From the NCBI GenBank assembly GCA_019925105.1, contig JAHGAU010000007.1, positions 682,001 to 746,000 of the forward strand: DNA of 64,000 bases, given 5' to 3'. The notes beneath the pieces are model-generated. The model saw nothing but the letters and a program-made list of their open reading frames with translations, was not told where the DNA came from and did not search any database. A program made the translations under genes and the position numbers. How positions within the stretch are numbered: the stretch's first letter is position 1; every line of letters starts with the position of its first letter. Origin of the DNA: Niebla homalea (lineage: Eukaryota; Ascomycota; Lecanoromycetes; Lecanorales; Ramalinaceae). This document shows positions 1 through 12,780 of the stretch, piece by piece.

Positions 1-24
1 TTCTGCACTTCTGACACTCCCACT
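1..24 (-). repeat. End of the Copia-2 copy I 3' LTR plus polypurine tract
   Basis: Positions 1-16 match the last 16 bases of the LTR at 19385-19522. The next bases (17-24), read on the minus strand, are AGTGGGAG directly before the LTR start TGTCAG, as expected of the polypurine tract that primes plus-strand DNA. This fixes the minus orientation of copy I. The stretch is almost free of RIP. Confidence 0.85.
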
Positions 25-179
25 CGATCAGTAGCTTTATAATACCATAATACCGTACTACTTATTAAGCAAGGAGCAAAAGCTCTTACTGGAACTATAT
101 TACCGCAGTAAGGGGTATATCCACCTTAATTCCAACAGCAAGGAGTATATTTATTTATCTTAAAATATTAATAAAGGTA

Positions 180-1891
180 CAGTACCGATTACTCCAGTCC
201 CAGATGATTTCTAAATTTAAGAAAGCCGTCCCTTAATAACGGCTTCGTAAGGCCGTTAACCATTATATCTCCGGTAGGATAATATACGAGCTTTACCTAT
301 TTATTAACCATATACTCCCGAAGAAAGTAATACTTAATATATATATACTTTATTTTTAAGTAATTTATAAGGTTCTTTATTAATATAATTACTCCTTAAT
401 TATTATAAAAGATTATAATAATAAGGGTAAAAACCTTAATATTAAATTTAAATTAAATAAAAAAAGCGTAATTCTATATAATATCCTTATCTTTAAAGGC
501 CGGTAATATTATTAAATTTAAAATAATTTTAATAAATTAAATTAATAACCGTTTAAGTTAAATCGCTTCTTTAATAACGTTATATTATTTTATATACTTA
601 ACCTTATAAATAAATAGGGTTATTAATTAATTAACGTTTTAAGGATTAATTAATAATTATACTTCTTAAGTTAAAGGTATATTTAAAAGTAGACCGGCGT
701 ATTTATAAATTGCTGGCGTAATTTAAGTCCGTATAGTTATTAAGGGGCTTTAAAGGGCCTTAAAAAACGAACTTTAAAGAAATTATACCGCAGAAATAAC
801 GGAAGATCTTTTTAACGGTTATTTAATGCTTTTTATTAAAATTAAATATATAATATAATATTATTAATATTATATAAGCTATATTAAGTTTAATATTTAT
901 TATAATATATATAAATAAATTAATAACGGATTAATATTTAAGCCGAAATTACTTTAAAACGGTATATTCTTTATTAACCGGCTTAAAACGGGTATTTACG
1001 TCTATAAAGATAACTATATTATTACCCTTAAAAAGAGGATTGTTATATATATTAAATTAAGTAAGGATTTATTTAACGTAACTTTTTTAATTAAAAATTA
1101 AGGTTTAATTTTATTAATTACGGGTAATACTTATATTTAAATATTAATTATATAGGCCTAAATCGGATATCTTAAACTTTTTATTTAATTAAGCTTTTAA
1201 GTCGGTAATAATTTATTTATTAATTTTTATTATTAAGATATTATTAATATATATAATAATAATAATATTAATATCTGGGTTTAAGAATACGTTATAATTT
1301 TTATTAATATAACGGTAATTAAGTTTCTTAAGGAATATAAAGAAATATTAATATTAAATTTAAAATAATTATTTAAATTTATAAAAAGCTTTATTTAATA
1401 AATAAATACGTTTTAAATTATTATTAAAGCCCGTTAATTAATAAATATAAATTTTTTAAGGATATCTTTATAAAAGAATATTATTTTAATATTTATTTAT
1501 TTAATTTTTAAATTATATATAGCCGCTATAATAAAGAGGGCCTTATAACTTATAAGCTTAATAATTATTATAAAAATATTGAAGAAATCCAAGCTTTTTT
1601 TTTTTATTAAAAGTTATAAATTACTTATTTGACTTTATACTTAATAATATTACTATTTAGTCTACGTTTATATTTATAAATTTACTTATTATTTAATACG
1701 TTAATACCGGGAGGTAGATTTATTAAAACCTAGGTTTTATTCTTTTCTAAGGATTTAACTTTATTTTTTATAATAAGTTTTTACTTTATTTTACGATATA
1801 CGTTTTTTATAACTTATATATAAATTATAGGCTCTATATAGTCCGTAGGAATCGCGGTTATAAGATATATAAACGTTAACTAAAAGTTAAC
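180..1891 (-). pseudogene. Copia-2 (I) reverse transcriptase and RNase H remnant
   Basis: C-terminal half of the Copia polyprotein, reading leftwards. It aligns with E 30710-32400, where the RT and RNase H motifs are easier to read. The catalytic YxDD box lies at 1240-1251 and reads Tyr-Ile-Asn-Asn, both aspartates changed by G-to-A. The RNase H part runs from about 940 to 220. Frequent TAA/TAG codons in place of CAA/CAG/TGG are RIP products. The upstream part of the same frame was moved to 9287 by the insertion of J. No function is possible. Confidence 0.8.
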
Positions 1892-2102
1892 TGTTATGGT
1901 AGGAAACAACATAGGGGTTAGTGCTTACCTCGTGACCCTAGCGTAACTGGGCCACAGGAATACTTAATATTTATCCTTTCCACTTTTTTTTTTACTTTTT
2001 TAATAATTAATTTATTTATTAAATATATTATTTATTAAGGCTATATATATATTTTATATTATTATATTATCCTTAAGCTTTAAATATACGTTTGACTTAA
2101 TA
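1892..2102 (+). repeat. J 5' LTR
   Basis: A 211-bp direct repeat of 9076-9286. The outer part is nearly RIP-free, with ca and tg dinucleotides kept, while the inner half has lost them. Immediately inside (2103-2120) should be the primer binding site, but the bases there are RIP-altered and I cannot assign a tRNA. Confidence 0.93.
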
Positions 2103-2159
2103 TTTTAATTGCTATTAACCTTTTTAAAGGATAATAATCCGAAATATTAAATTGCGTAC

Positions 2160-4080
2160 GTAATTAAAAGGGGAGAGAATCGTATACTTCCCGTACTTAA
2201 GCCGTATTTATTAATATAATAAATCCTAATGCTTTACGCCAAAGAATTCGACTTAAAAAGGAAGGCACCGTACTTTTTATCTTTTGGATTTAAGAAATCT
2301 TTTTTAAGTCTTCGTTTAAATTAAAGTCCGTAACCGTTAACGGTAAAGGTTAACGTTAAATATCCCGATCTAAGTCCGTCGCGCCTCCTCCTTATAAGTA
2401 AAAACGGGTATAATTTAAATCTATATTAAATCTTCCTTAAGAATAGGAACATTAAAGGTAATAATTTAAGTCCGTTATATTTATTCTTTTAAAGTAAGAT
2501 TTCCCTCCTTTAAAATAAATATCCTTTATAAACGTATATTATAATAAGGAAGAATAAAGCCTTTATATTATTATCGCGTAAAAGGAAAAGGAGTTAAATG
2601 AAATAATTTATTAAGTTAAACTTTATAAAGTAAAACTTTATAAACGGCTTATTTATTTAAATAAATAAATATCGGAGGTTTATTCCGTAAACTCTTAGAG
2701 TATACGTAGATTATTATTAAACCGTATGGTATAAGTTAAAACGCTTTATTTAATTATTATTAATTATAAGTTTATATCGTTAAATACTTATAAATGAATT
2801 ATAAATAAAACTTAAATTAAGAGTCCAAAGAAAAAATCCTATAATTATATTAAAGTCTTTATGCTTTTTAAGTATAAAAATAAAAGTATTAAAGAGCTTT
2901 AAAAGTAAATTAAAAATACTTTTATAACTTTCTCCTTAAACTCCGATTATAATACGGATTATATCCGTATTATATAAAGTTTATTCTCTTTAAAAAATAA
3001 GATTAAAGGCTTATAAACGTATTATAAATATAAACTTAAATCCGATTTTATATTAATTTAAAAAGGATTTATTAAATTCCTGGGTTTTTTAATATTAAAT
3101 TTTATTAATAAAAAAATAGAAATCTAGCTTTAATATATAGGCTTAAAATAAAGTAAAAAATAATTAATTTATAACTTTAATATATAAATAATATCTTTAA
3201 AAAGTTAACTCTTAAAGTATATAAAAAAATAATAAATTACTTATTTATTTTATAAATTTAAAGAGCAATTATATTATATAATAATATAAATATTAAATAA
3301 GGTTCCCTTTATATATAATAAAATTATTATATATATAAGTTATTTTAAATTTAATAATATAACCGCTTATTCTTTATAAAGGAAAAGTAAGGAAAAAACT
3401 ATTAAGAATAAGTTTTTAAAGAAGGAATTTAAATCCTTTATAAGTTAACCGTTAAATTAAAACTTTTTATAGGATTAATAAATAAACCTTTCCGATATAA
3501 CGTATTATTATTATTAAATAAAAAGGTATAAGAAATTAAGCTATTTATTATTTAAGAAAGAATAAAAGGTTATCGGATCCGCTTTATACGTAAAGAAAAA
3601 GAATAATTCGGGAAACGTTAATCCCGTGATAAAAGCTCCGTTAAAATATAAAGGCCGTAATTATTAATTTCAGAAAAGGTTATTATTAATAAGGGTTAAA
3701 TATTCCTTAATAATATTAAAAAAAAGAATATAAAAATCTATTTTAATATAAAAATAAAAATTAATATAATTAATTAAAAATTTATAATAAAAAAAAATTT
3801 ATTTTATATTTAAGACGTAACCTTATTAAAGCTTATTTAAATAAATAATAATAATATATTTTATTATAACGCTTACTTATTAAAGCTTTATATATACGAT
3901 AATTAAAAATAACCGGGAATAATAAAGATTATTATATACGTAATAAATAAATAAAGCCCATTAATAACCTTAAGGATACCAGGTTTAACTAGTTTAAAAA
4001 TTAAATTAAACTTTAAGGAAAAAAGGTAATATTTTAAAATTAATAAGTAAACTTTTTAAATTAATAAGTTATATATATTT
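2160..4080 (+). pseudogene. J gag-region remnant
   Basis: The stretch between the 5' LTR and the protease/RT block of J occupies the gag position of a Ty3/Gypsy element. Its length of about 1.9 kb is normal for capsid and nucleocapsid. I see lysine-rich short open stretches but no clear CCHC knuckle. Its cysteine codons would be TGT/TGC, which RIP turns into TAT/TAC, so the absence is uninformative. The identification rests on position only. Confidence 0.5.
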
Positions 4081-4099
4081 ACGGTAATATTAAAAAAGG

Positions 4100-5700
4100 A
4101 GTTGGTAATATATATTTTAATAATTATAAACTTATTATTTAAAAGTTAAATTAACTTAAGAGCGGTTAAAAATTATATAAACTATAACTTAACTATAAAG
4201 GGACCGTCTTTATTAATTAAGTTATTTAAATATACGGACGTTTTTTTAATAAAAGAAGTTAATAAACTCCTTACGTATATAAGATATAATTACGTAATTG
4301 AAACTACCGCCGAACCATTATACGGATTTTTATATAACCTATTTAATACGGAGTTAACGGCTTTTTAAGTTTACTTAAATAAAATATTAATAAAAAAATA
4401 AATACGGCATTTTATTAATCCTATGGGTTTATTAATCCTCTTTATATTTAAGAAGGATAAGGGTTTACGCCTTTACGTAAATTATTGGGGGTTAAATAAG
4501 GTAATAGTTAAGAATCGTTATCCTTTATTTTTAATTAATAAAACTTTAAATTAACTTTATAAAATAAGGAAATTTACGAAACTTAATTTTAAGGATACTT
4601 ATTACCGTATACGGATTAAAGCGGATAATAAATAAAAAATTATATTTTAAATACGTTACGGTTACTTTAAGTATATAATTATACCGTTTAAGTTAATAAA
4701 TATATTAATAACTTTTTAAGCTTATATTAATAAGTCGTTAACCAATATTATTAATAAATTTTACGTTATATATTTAAATAATATTTTAATCTTTTTATAT
4801 ATTAAAGACGAATATTTAACGTATATAAAACGGATCTTAAAACGGTTTTAAAAGTTTAAATTCTTTATAAATCTTAAAAAGTATAAGTTTTTTATTATTA
4901 AAGTAAAATTTCTGGGATTTATAATATTAATTATAAATATAACGATAAATAAAAGTAGGGTAAATATAATTATATTATAACCTAAGTTTAAGTCCTTTTA
5001 TAACGTATAAGTCTTCCTTAATTTTATTAACTTCTTTAAATATTTTATTTATTATTACTTTATAAAAATAGCTCCTTTAACGGAGCTATTAAAAGAAAAT
5101 ATGAAAAGTATAAAGTACGGCCCGTTTACGTAATCTTTAATAATAAAACGGGCGTTTAAAGAACTACATAAAACATTCCTCAATGTCCCGATTTTACGTT
5201 ACTTTAACTTAAGCCTTTAAATTAAAATTAAAATAAATACGTTTAACTTCGGTTTTATAAGTATTTTATCTTAATTATATTAAGATAAATAATAGTGATT
5301 TATTACTTTCTAATCCCGTAAAATAATAGATACGGAACGTAATTATAAAACTTATAATTAAGAATTATTAATAATTATTATAGCTTTTAAGTAATAACGT
5401 TATTATTTTAAGGGTAATTTTTATATAATTAAGATATTAACCGATTATAATAACTTAAAAGGTTTTATAAAGGTTATTACTTTAAATAATAAGTAAATAC
5501 GATAAATAATAAAGTTAACCTTATTTAACTTTATTATTAAGTATTAATCGGGTATTTTTAACCCGACGGATACGCTTAACCAATAACTTAATTACGTATT
5601 TATTAATATATTAATATTAAAGTTATTATTTACGTTATAAAAAAGTTAACGATTATAAGGGGTTTAATTAGCTTTATATTCTAAAAAATCTTAAAAATCT
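4100..5700 (+). pseudogene. J protease / reverse transcriptase / RNase H remnant
   Basis: From about 4225 the translation follows the canonical Ty3/Gypsy RT order: a YADVF-like opening, a GLRLYVNYWGLNK block (usual form LRxCVDYRGLN), a KNRYPL block, the FTKLNF block, and the active site at 4771-4782, which reads YLNN instead of YLDD. RNase H follows at about 5310-5580 with a recognisable DTERNYKTYN-E-L block and a TDYNNLKGF block (usually TDHxNL). Stops replace Gln and Trp codons throughout, as RIP predicts. Family assignment is secure and domain edges are approximate. Confidence 0.85.
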
Positions 5701-6149
5701 ATAAATAAACTTTAATTAATTAAAATAAAGCAGTATAAAAACGTAAAAATAACGTATATAAGTTATTAATAATTATTCTTTTTTTAAAGGAAACAATTTA
5801 GAATTTAATAATTAACGTTATTCGGAAAACGTATTTAAGATCGGTATATTATATAAAACGTTAAGACCCTTAAACTCTAAAAGAGGGTAATATTACGGAT
5901 ACGTAAGCTATACGTATTTATAACGTAATTAAGGAATAACTTAATTTTATTATTAAGACTATTAATTATAAATAGTTTATTTTACGTATTATTATTTAAA
6001 TTATAATAACGTATAAAACAATATATAATCCCGAGATTAAATTTATAATAAAACTTATTAAGGCGTTTTAAGTTAAAGATATTTTTATTTTAAACCGTAA
6101 AAGCGTTAAGCCTATAGGTAAGGTACTTAAGAGAACCGGTAAATAAATA

Positions 6150-7480
6150 TTTAATTTAACCGGTTTTCTAAGATATAATAAACGTTTATAGATCCTTATT
6201 AAAGAAACCGTATAAGAAAAGTTATTAAAATAATATTATAATAACCCCGCTTTAAAATACTTTAAAAGTAATTATATTAAGGAAGTCCTTAATAGATCTT
6301 ATATTTAAGAAAATATAAATATAGATATTAAATTATATATTAATTTATATAATATTTATTAAAGAGTTAAGGCTTTTAAATATAAGCTTTATAATAAGTT
6401 AAGTAATTTATTAATATTATTATATCTTTTTAGGAAATTATTATGGATTTTATTATAAATTTATTACTTAATAAGTAATAAAATTATATATATAATACGA
6501 TCTTAATTATAGTTAATTATCTAGTTAAAAAATTAAGATTATTTCCCGTAATTAAGAAAATTATTATTCTTAAGTTAATTAAATTTCTTTTTTAATATAT
6601 ATTCTAGGAAAATAGGGCTTTTAAGGGTATTATAATTAATTAAGGCTTATTTTTTTTGAATTCTTATTAATCCGAGGTATATAATGCAATATATATACTC
6701 CGTAAATTAAGTATTTCCTTTTATTTTTAAACGAATAATTAAACGGAATAGCAGAATTAAATTTTTAAGTATTATTTTAAAACGTATTATTATAAAAATT
6801 AAAACGATTAAGTTTTAATATTAAAGATTATAAACTTTATTTATTTTATAAACAATAATATTATAATTAATAAGCCCTTATCGGAAACCTTAATAAAATA
6901 CTTTTTAATGTTTTAAGAATAAATCAATAATAAATTAAATAAGACGAAAGTCTTGGCCGTAATTAAAAAAATTAAAAAGCTATTAACGGTTTAAGACGAT
7001 ATAATAAAGTATTAATAACGTATTAAGGAAATAAAAATAAAGTCTTATAATTATAAATATAAGGTTTAAAAGTATAAAATTAAAAATATAATTATATTAT
7101 TTATAAAAAATATTAAGTAAAAACGATTAAATAAAAAACTCTTATACAAATTTATCGGTTTATTTACGGTTCTTAAATTAATCGGATATTAAGCGTACCG
7201 TTTAACTTTATTATTTATTTATAAAATATATAATATATTTTATGTATTTTTACTTAAATCGTATAAAAAGCGGTTTAAGGTTAAAAATAATTATTTATTA
7301 CCGGATTTTATCGATAATAAATCAGAGTAAAAAATTAAAAGATTATTTAATTATAATAAGATTAATAAGGAATTATATTATAAAATTAAATAAAAAGGGT
7401 TTTTAATTATTTATAATAAGTAAATTTTAATAAAGAATTTAAAGTATATAAAAAGGCTATAAAGTATATTTAATAAGAAG
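6150..7480 (+). pseudogene. J integrase and chromodomain remnant
   Basis: Around 6330-6900 the frame keeps integrase landmarks: the zinc-binding region ending RVKAFK, a degraded catalytic core, and later a YKFIGPF-like block near 7150-7190 that matches the integrase C-terminal part of chromoviruses. At about 7316-7420 a chromodomain-like tail can be read, with an ELYYKIK-KGF block corresponding to the usual LYYLVKWKGY. In this family the chromodomain directs integration to marked chromatin. RIP has placed stops in every block. Confidence 0.75.
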
Positions 7481-9060
7481 TATAAGTAATTACGGTATAA
7501 AATATAAAACGTATAGCTTAAATATAAGGTATTTAATTTCATTATAAGGATAAGCCTTAATATAAATATAAAAGTATTATTACTTATATACATATATTAA
7601 GTGCTATTAACTTATAATCCTTTAAACTTATTATCCTCTATATTTTTTTACTGCGATTTATTTATTATTTATTTAAACTTTATATAAGAATTAATATTTA
7701 GACTTATAATCTTTTTACGGTAAAAATATACCTTAATTAATTAAGTAACTTATAATGCTATATAACGCGGAGTAAGCGTATTTAAAAAGTTATTACCTTA
7801 TAAAACGGCTTATAGTTAAAGGTTTATTAATACTTTTAAATATGAACGCTTATAACCCGTTAAAAGGCTATAAAAAGTCCGACATAATATAAGGAAATTA
7901 GGTTATAATAAGCTTACCGGAAAAATAACGGAAGATATTAAAGAAAACTTAAAGTTAATTAATAAACGCAAAATCTATAAAATAAGCGTTAAAAACGGAT
8001 AAAATATTAATAAAATAAAAATACATTATACGGGTGATCCGTTAGCGTTTATAATGGATAAGTTATATTTAAAGAAAGGATTTTTATATATTAATCGTTT
8101 AAACTCTATATTAAGATCCGGAAATTAAAGTAAATTAAGCCTGAGTTATAATATAATTAATAACGTATAGGCCGTAATAAAGGTACGTTTATAATAAAGC
8201 GATTTAAATTAATTAATTATTTAAGTATAAGAGTTATATGACCGGTATTATTAATTATATTACGTTTATATTTAATTAATATTAATACCTTAATAATACC
8301 TTATTAAGAAAGCTTTAATTTTATAATAATTAAAAAATATAAGAACTTTATATAATATTTAATAAAGTTTGTTTATATATTTTTATATTGCTTTTCGTTT
8401 TCCTTAAGTATTAAAGTAAATTAACGGCGGTATAAAAATATACGATTTATTTAAATATTTAACTCGGGTAGGATTTAAATATATATTTAATTTATATAAC
8501 GGCTACGTTACGCAAAAATAATAAGGTTAGAAGCATATAGTTTTATATAACGTTTTTCTAACTGAATAACGGGAATACTTTATTAATTTTAACTTTTCTT
8601 TATTGATTTTAATATTATATAACTTATATAAAAACTCATAAAAATAATAAGTATATTATAAATAATACTTTTTATTAAGTATTATTTATACGGTATAAGT
8701 AAACCTCGTAAGTAATTCGTTTAATAACCGTAAGGGTAGCTTAACCGGAAGTTAAACGGGTTAAAGGAAATTATTAATAAATAATTTTAATATAATTATA
8801 CGACTTAAACGCGAGTCAATTATGACTTAAATACTATTATATGGCAAAAAGAGTAAAATACGCGTTTAAGAGAATACATATATTATTATAAGTTTAAAGT
8901 ATTCTTATTTATAAATATGGAGACTTTTACCGGGTAATATTAATGTTACCGTAAGGCCTGCAGACTCTTTTCCTTTTTTTTCTTATTGGGTTTTTTAAAG
9001 GTTTTTAATAAGCTGCTTTAAGGTTATAATTAAGAGCTATAGCTTTAAGGATAAAGCATT
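7481..9060 (+). other. J 3' non-coding region
   Basis: About 1.6 kb between the chromodomain remnant and the polypurine tract. It is strongly AT-rich with no motif I recognise on either strand. The 60-codon minus-strand frame at 7411-7593 is only an AT-rich chance frame. The length is more than a minimal chromovirus needs, so an extra lost frame or a long 3' UTR are both possible. Confidence 0.5.
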
Positions 9061-9286
9061 AAGGAGAGGAGGTACTATTATAATAGGAAATAATATAGGG
9101 GTTAATATTTACTTCGTAACCCTAGCGTAACTGGGTTATAGGAATACTTAATATTTATCCTTCCCACTTTTCCTTCTACTTCTTCAGCAATTAATTTACT
9201 TATTAAATATACCATTTGTTAAGGCTATATATACATTTCACATTACCATACTACCCTCAAGCTTTAGGCATACGTCTGGCTTAACA
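9061..9286 (+). repeat. J polypurine tract and 3' LTR
   Basis: The 3' LTR is 9076-9286 (211 bp). Directly before it, 9061-9075 is a purine-rich run (aaggagaggagg) that fits the polypurine tract and confirms plus orientation. The outer ~70 bp of this LTR keep many ca/tg dinucleotides, while its inner start is RIP-changed (tattataatagg versus TGTTATGGTAGG in the 5' LTR). Confidence 0.92.
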
Positions 9287-10436
9287 TTAACGGCTTAATA
9301 ATTAAAGTTCTGGTAACGTTAATAACTTAAGGGTTATATTTTAATTATGTAAGCTTAAATAAATAAGTTTAAAGATTTAATAGGTTTTCTTAAAGACGGA
9401 TAATAATATAAGATAAAATTATAAGGACTAAATAAGCTTAAGTTTAAGTTTATAAGGATATATATACCCGGAAATTCCTTTATAATATTATTATTAAAAG
9501 TAAATAAGGATAAAATAAATAAGTTATCTTTATTAATATTTTCCTTAATAATTATAGGTTTTAAGGTTATATAAGGTTTAAGTTACCTATTAAATATAAG
9601 TTCGGCTATATCCTTAATAGTAATATTATCAGTTTTATTTATAATATTTATAATATGAAAACCTTAAATAATAATAATAACCGGCTCGTTATCTATATTT
9701 TCATTATTATCAAAACGTATCCGTTTTAATAATAACTGGAAATTTACGGTAATTATCTCCCCCTATTTCGGTATTAAGTAATAAACCGGTAAAAGGTTAT
9801 TGACCTTACATTTAAGCTAAATAACCTTATCCTTTAATTATTTAACGTAATTAAAACGTTAAACTTAGCCATTTAATATAAGTATTTTATAAACGTAATA
9901 ACCCTTAAAGTTAATAAGGCGTCCTTTAATAACTTTAATTTAAAATTTTATCCAGTTTATATCGGGAAGCTTACGTTCTTAATATATATTACGTTATTTA
10001 ACTTTTTTAATAAAAGATTAATCAGATTTTCCGAGATTTATAGCCTAATTTAATATATCGTAAATACTTATAAATATTATATTATATATAAAGGCCGTTA
10101 TAATAATAAGTTTAATAATAAAAATACGCGGCAGGTTACTATTTAATAATATTATATAAGCCCGGGTAATAAGGGTTTAATTATTTATTTAAAAACATTG
10201 TTTTATTAAGGGTTATAAGGTACTATAAACTCTTATTAAATATTTTTAACGTACCGTTAATTATTAAATTAAAAATTATTATATATATTATTATCGTTAA
10301 TATATAAGCGGCGGATAAAGCGGTTTAAATAATAATTTTTTTTATATAACTTTAAAAAACCTTAAGAACCGTTTTATATAAGGAATTTAATAATAAGGCT
10401 ATATAAATGATTTTAATAACGTTTTTAATAAAAATA
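9287..10436 (-). pseudogene. Copia-2 (I) integrase-to-RT linker remnant, between J and A
   Basis: Reverse complement of E 29555-30710: the end of the integrase catalytic core, the integrase C-terminal part, and the variable linker before RT. The stretch near 9660-9740 matches E 30290-30360. The left edge is the TSD of J and the right edge (10432-10436) the TSD of A, so this is an island of I isolated by two later insertions. RIP stops are frequent. Confidence 0.85.
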
Positions 10437-10598
10437 TGTTGAATGTGCAGGATCGCCACTTGGGAGATTACGTGACGCGGATTAGATTAAATAAAATAAA
10501 CGTATTAAACCCAAGTAGGATAGCGGTATATAGTTTTATATATAGTCTCCCTTTATATATAATAATAATTAAGCAACTTATACCTCTTAATTTCAATA
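10437..10598 (+). repeat. Copia-1 A 5' LTR
   Basis: 162 bp, repeated at 16347-16508. The first ~55 bases keep CpA/TpG, then RIP changes increase inwards. Confidence 0.95.
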
Positions 10599-10612
10599 AA
10601 TTATAAGCCCGG
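10599..10612 (+). promoter_or_regulatory. Copia-1 A primer binding site
   Basis: Reads aattataagcccgg; in copies B and C the same site is GGTTATAAGCCCGG. Apart from one G-to-A change expected of RIP, this is complementary to the anticodon arm of fungal initiator tRNA-Met (GGGCUCAUAACC), the half-tRNA type of primer known for copia of Drosophila. Confidence 0.65.
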
Positions 10613-10649
10613 ACTATACGTTTAAGTACTTAAATAACGTCTTCTTAAT

Positions 10650-12780
10650 GTTTAAATTAACCCATAAACGGTGGTAAACTTATAGTATAAAATGTACCCG
10701 TAAACGATACCTATACGTAGGCTATATTATTAAAAAATCGACCTGGCCAGGCGTATAATATTACGGTTATAAATAAAGAAGCTTACTTAATTACCCATAT
10801 TCCTAAATCGAAAAGGGAGGACATTTTATTAATAAAAATATATAAATTATTATTTCTTAACCTTATTAAGGGCCGTAAATGCCTATACGCCGGAAAAGCT
10901 AAGTTAACGTTAAATTAACGGAGCCGAAACGTAAGGCCCTTAAGGTTAATATATATACGTAGAGCCTTAACCGGGGTTTAAATAAGAAATTTAAAACGTT
11001 AAATAAATATTAAATATATTATAGAACTCTATTTAATTTAAAGCTTTAAAAATTATATTAAAATTAAGTTTTTTTAAGATTAATTAAAGATAGATTACTT
11101 AAATTTAAGTATATTATAACTTAAAATTATTTACTTTAACTTAATTTTAAAAAGTAAATATAGGACGGAATAAGTAATTAACGGCTAAACCTCTTAAAGT
11201 AAGGATTAATCTTTAAAAAAGGGGGTTAAGAATTAATTATTAAATTCTTTAATAAATAATTAAACTTAAAATAAGCCTATTTATTACGGATCGTAAAAAT
11301 TAAAGCCTTTAAATTAAAATAAAATAATTAAAATAAATTTAAACGTTTCAATTATAAAGATTAAAAGCCTTTAAGTAAAAAAAGGTAATAATCTTAAAAG
11401 TATATATATAACGTTATAATACGTTATAAAGTTCCGTTTTAAACTTAATCGGAATAAAGAATACTTTAATTAATAAGGCCTTATATTACTTATTACTTTA
11501 AAGCATATAATAATCCCGTATAAAGTATAATATTTAAACCCTATTATTTATTAATATCGTTATATATAAAGTACCCTTTTTCCCTTTATATTTAAAAACC
11601 TAAAGAAAAAAAATCGTCTTAATCTAATTAATAAAGATTAAGTCGAAGATAAAGATTACTTATTACCGTAAACACCGAAGTTATATAATAACTTTAATTT
11701 AAAAGTATTTAAGGAACCCTTAGTTAACCTATTAAATACTATTATCTTTAAATTAAATATAAATATTAAGAATTAGATACCATTATTTAACGTAAGTTAC
11801 CTTTTACCCTTAAATAATAAATCTTTAGAGTATTAAATATTATTAAACTTAAACTTAAGTACTATTAGTAATTATAATATAATTAATATTTTATTAATAT
11901 TATTTTCCGTATATTTTATTAACGATAACGATTAAGAAAAACTTTATTATAAAGAAATTTCCCTTAAGCTTAATCCCTTTATTAATAAATTAACGGTAAT
12001 AAATATTATAAAATTAATAAATAAAAGATTAAATAACGATTAATAACCTTTAAAAGTTAAAGGAAAGAGATACCCTTAAGGCATATATAGCCTTAAAAAA
12101 CCGTTACGGTATTAATATTAAATATTTAATTAATATTATAAAAAACCCGGATACGATTTAAAAACAACTTAAGGATTAATATAAGCTATAAGGGTCCGGA
12201 CTATATATAAAGCTTATATAGAAGCTTATAAGCTTATAAAAACCCCGGATATAATAATCGATAAATATAATAACCATTATTAAAAAGTTTATATTAAAAT
12301 TAAAACAATTAATAGCTTTTTAATTATCCCGGATTATTTTATTATTTAAATATTCTTAAATAAATTAAAGGAGTTATAATAAACGTAATATTCGATACTT
12401 ACTTAAATAGCGGTATAATAAGGCCTAAATACCCTTAAATTTCACGATATTATATAAAGGGTTTATAATAAAGAAGCTTAAGTAATTATTTAATAATTAA
12501 ACGTTTTAATATAAACCCATAAGGATACGTTAAAAGGTTATAATAAAAGGATTTTTAATAAAACCCGGGAAAAGTTTATCTATTAATATTATACCTAGAA
12601 AAAATATAATAATAAATATATTAAGGATAAATATTAAGATCTTTATTTTAAAAAGAAGTTTATAAAATTCCGTATTAAAAAGCTTAAGATTATTAAGGAA
12701 ATTATTATATTTATAAACTTCTTAATAATTAATTCTTACTTATTAACGTATATATAATAATTAACGATAATAATATCGGC
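10650..12780 (+). pseudogene. Copia-1 A gag-region remnant
   Basis: Leader and gag portion of the polyprotein, by position between the primer site and the protease motif at 12815. Lysine-rich stretches remain (about 12550-12720), but stops are dense and I see no intact zinc knuckle. The segment aligns with the same portion of copies B, C and D, which supports it as family sequence. The exact gag start is not recoverable. Confidence 0.55.

Larger units (their letters stand above)
1892..9286 (+). mobile_element. Ty3/Gypsy chromovirus, copy J, inserted in Copia-2 copy I
   Basis: A 7,395-bp LTR retrotransposon bounded by 211-bp LTRs that start TGTTA and end TAACA. The 5-bp TSD ttaac is present on both sides (1887-1891 and 9287-9291). 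Joining the flanks restores the Copia-2 sequence seen uninterrupted in copy E near 30707. Internal order is gag, protease, RT, RNase H, integrase, chromodomain, then a long non-coding tail and a polypurine tract, the order of Ty3/Gypsy chromoviruses. Every coding part is destroyed by RIP. It is antisense to its host element. Confidence 0.95.

Noticed and set aside
7411..7593. 60-codon minus-strand open frame
   Set aside because: Lies antisense in the J chromodomain/3' region; Leu/Tyr/Ile-rich composition is what AT-rich DNA gives by chance.
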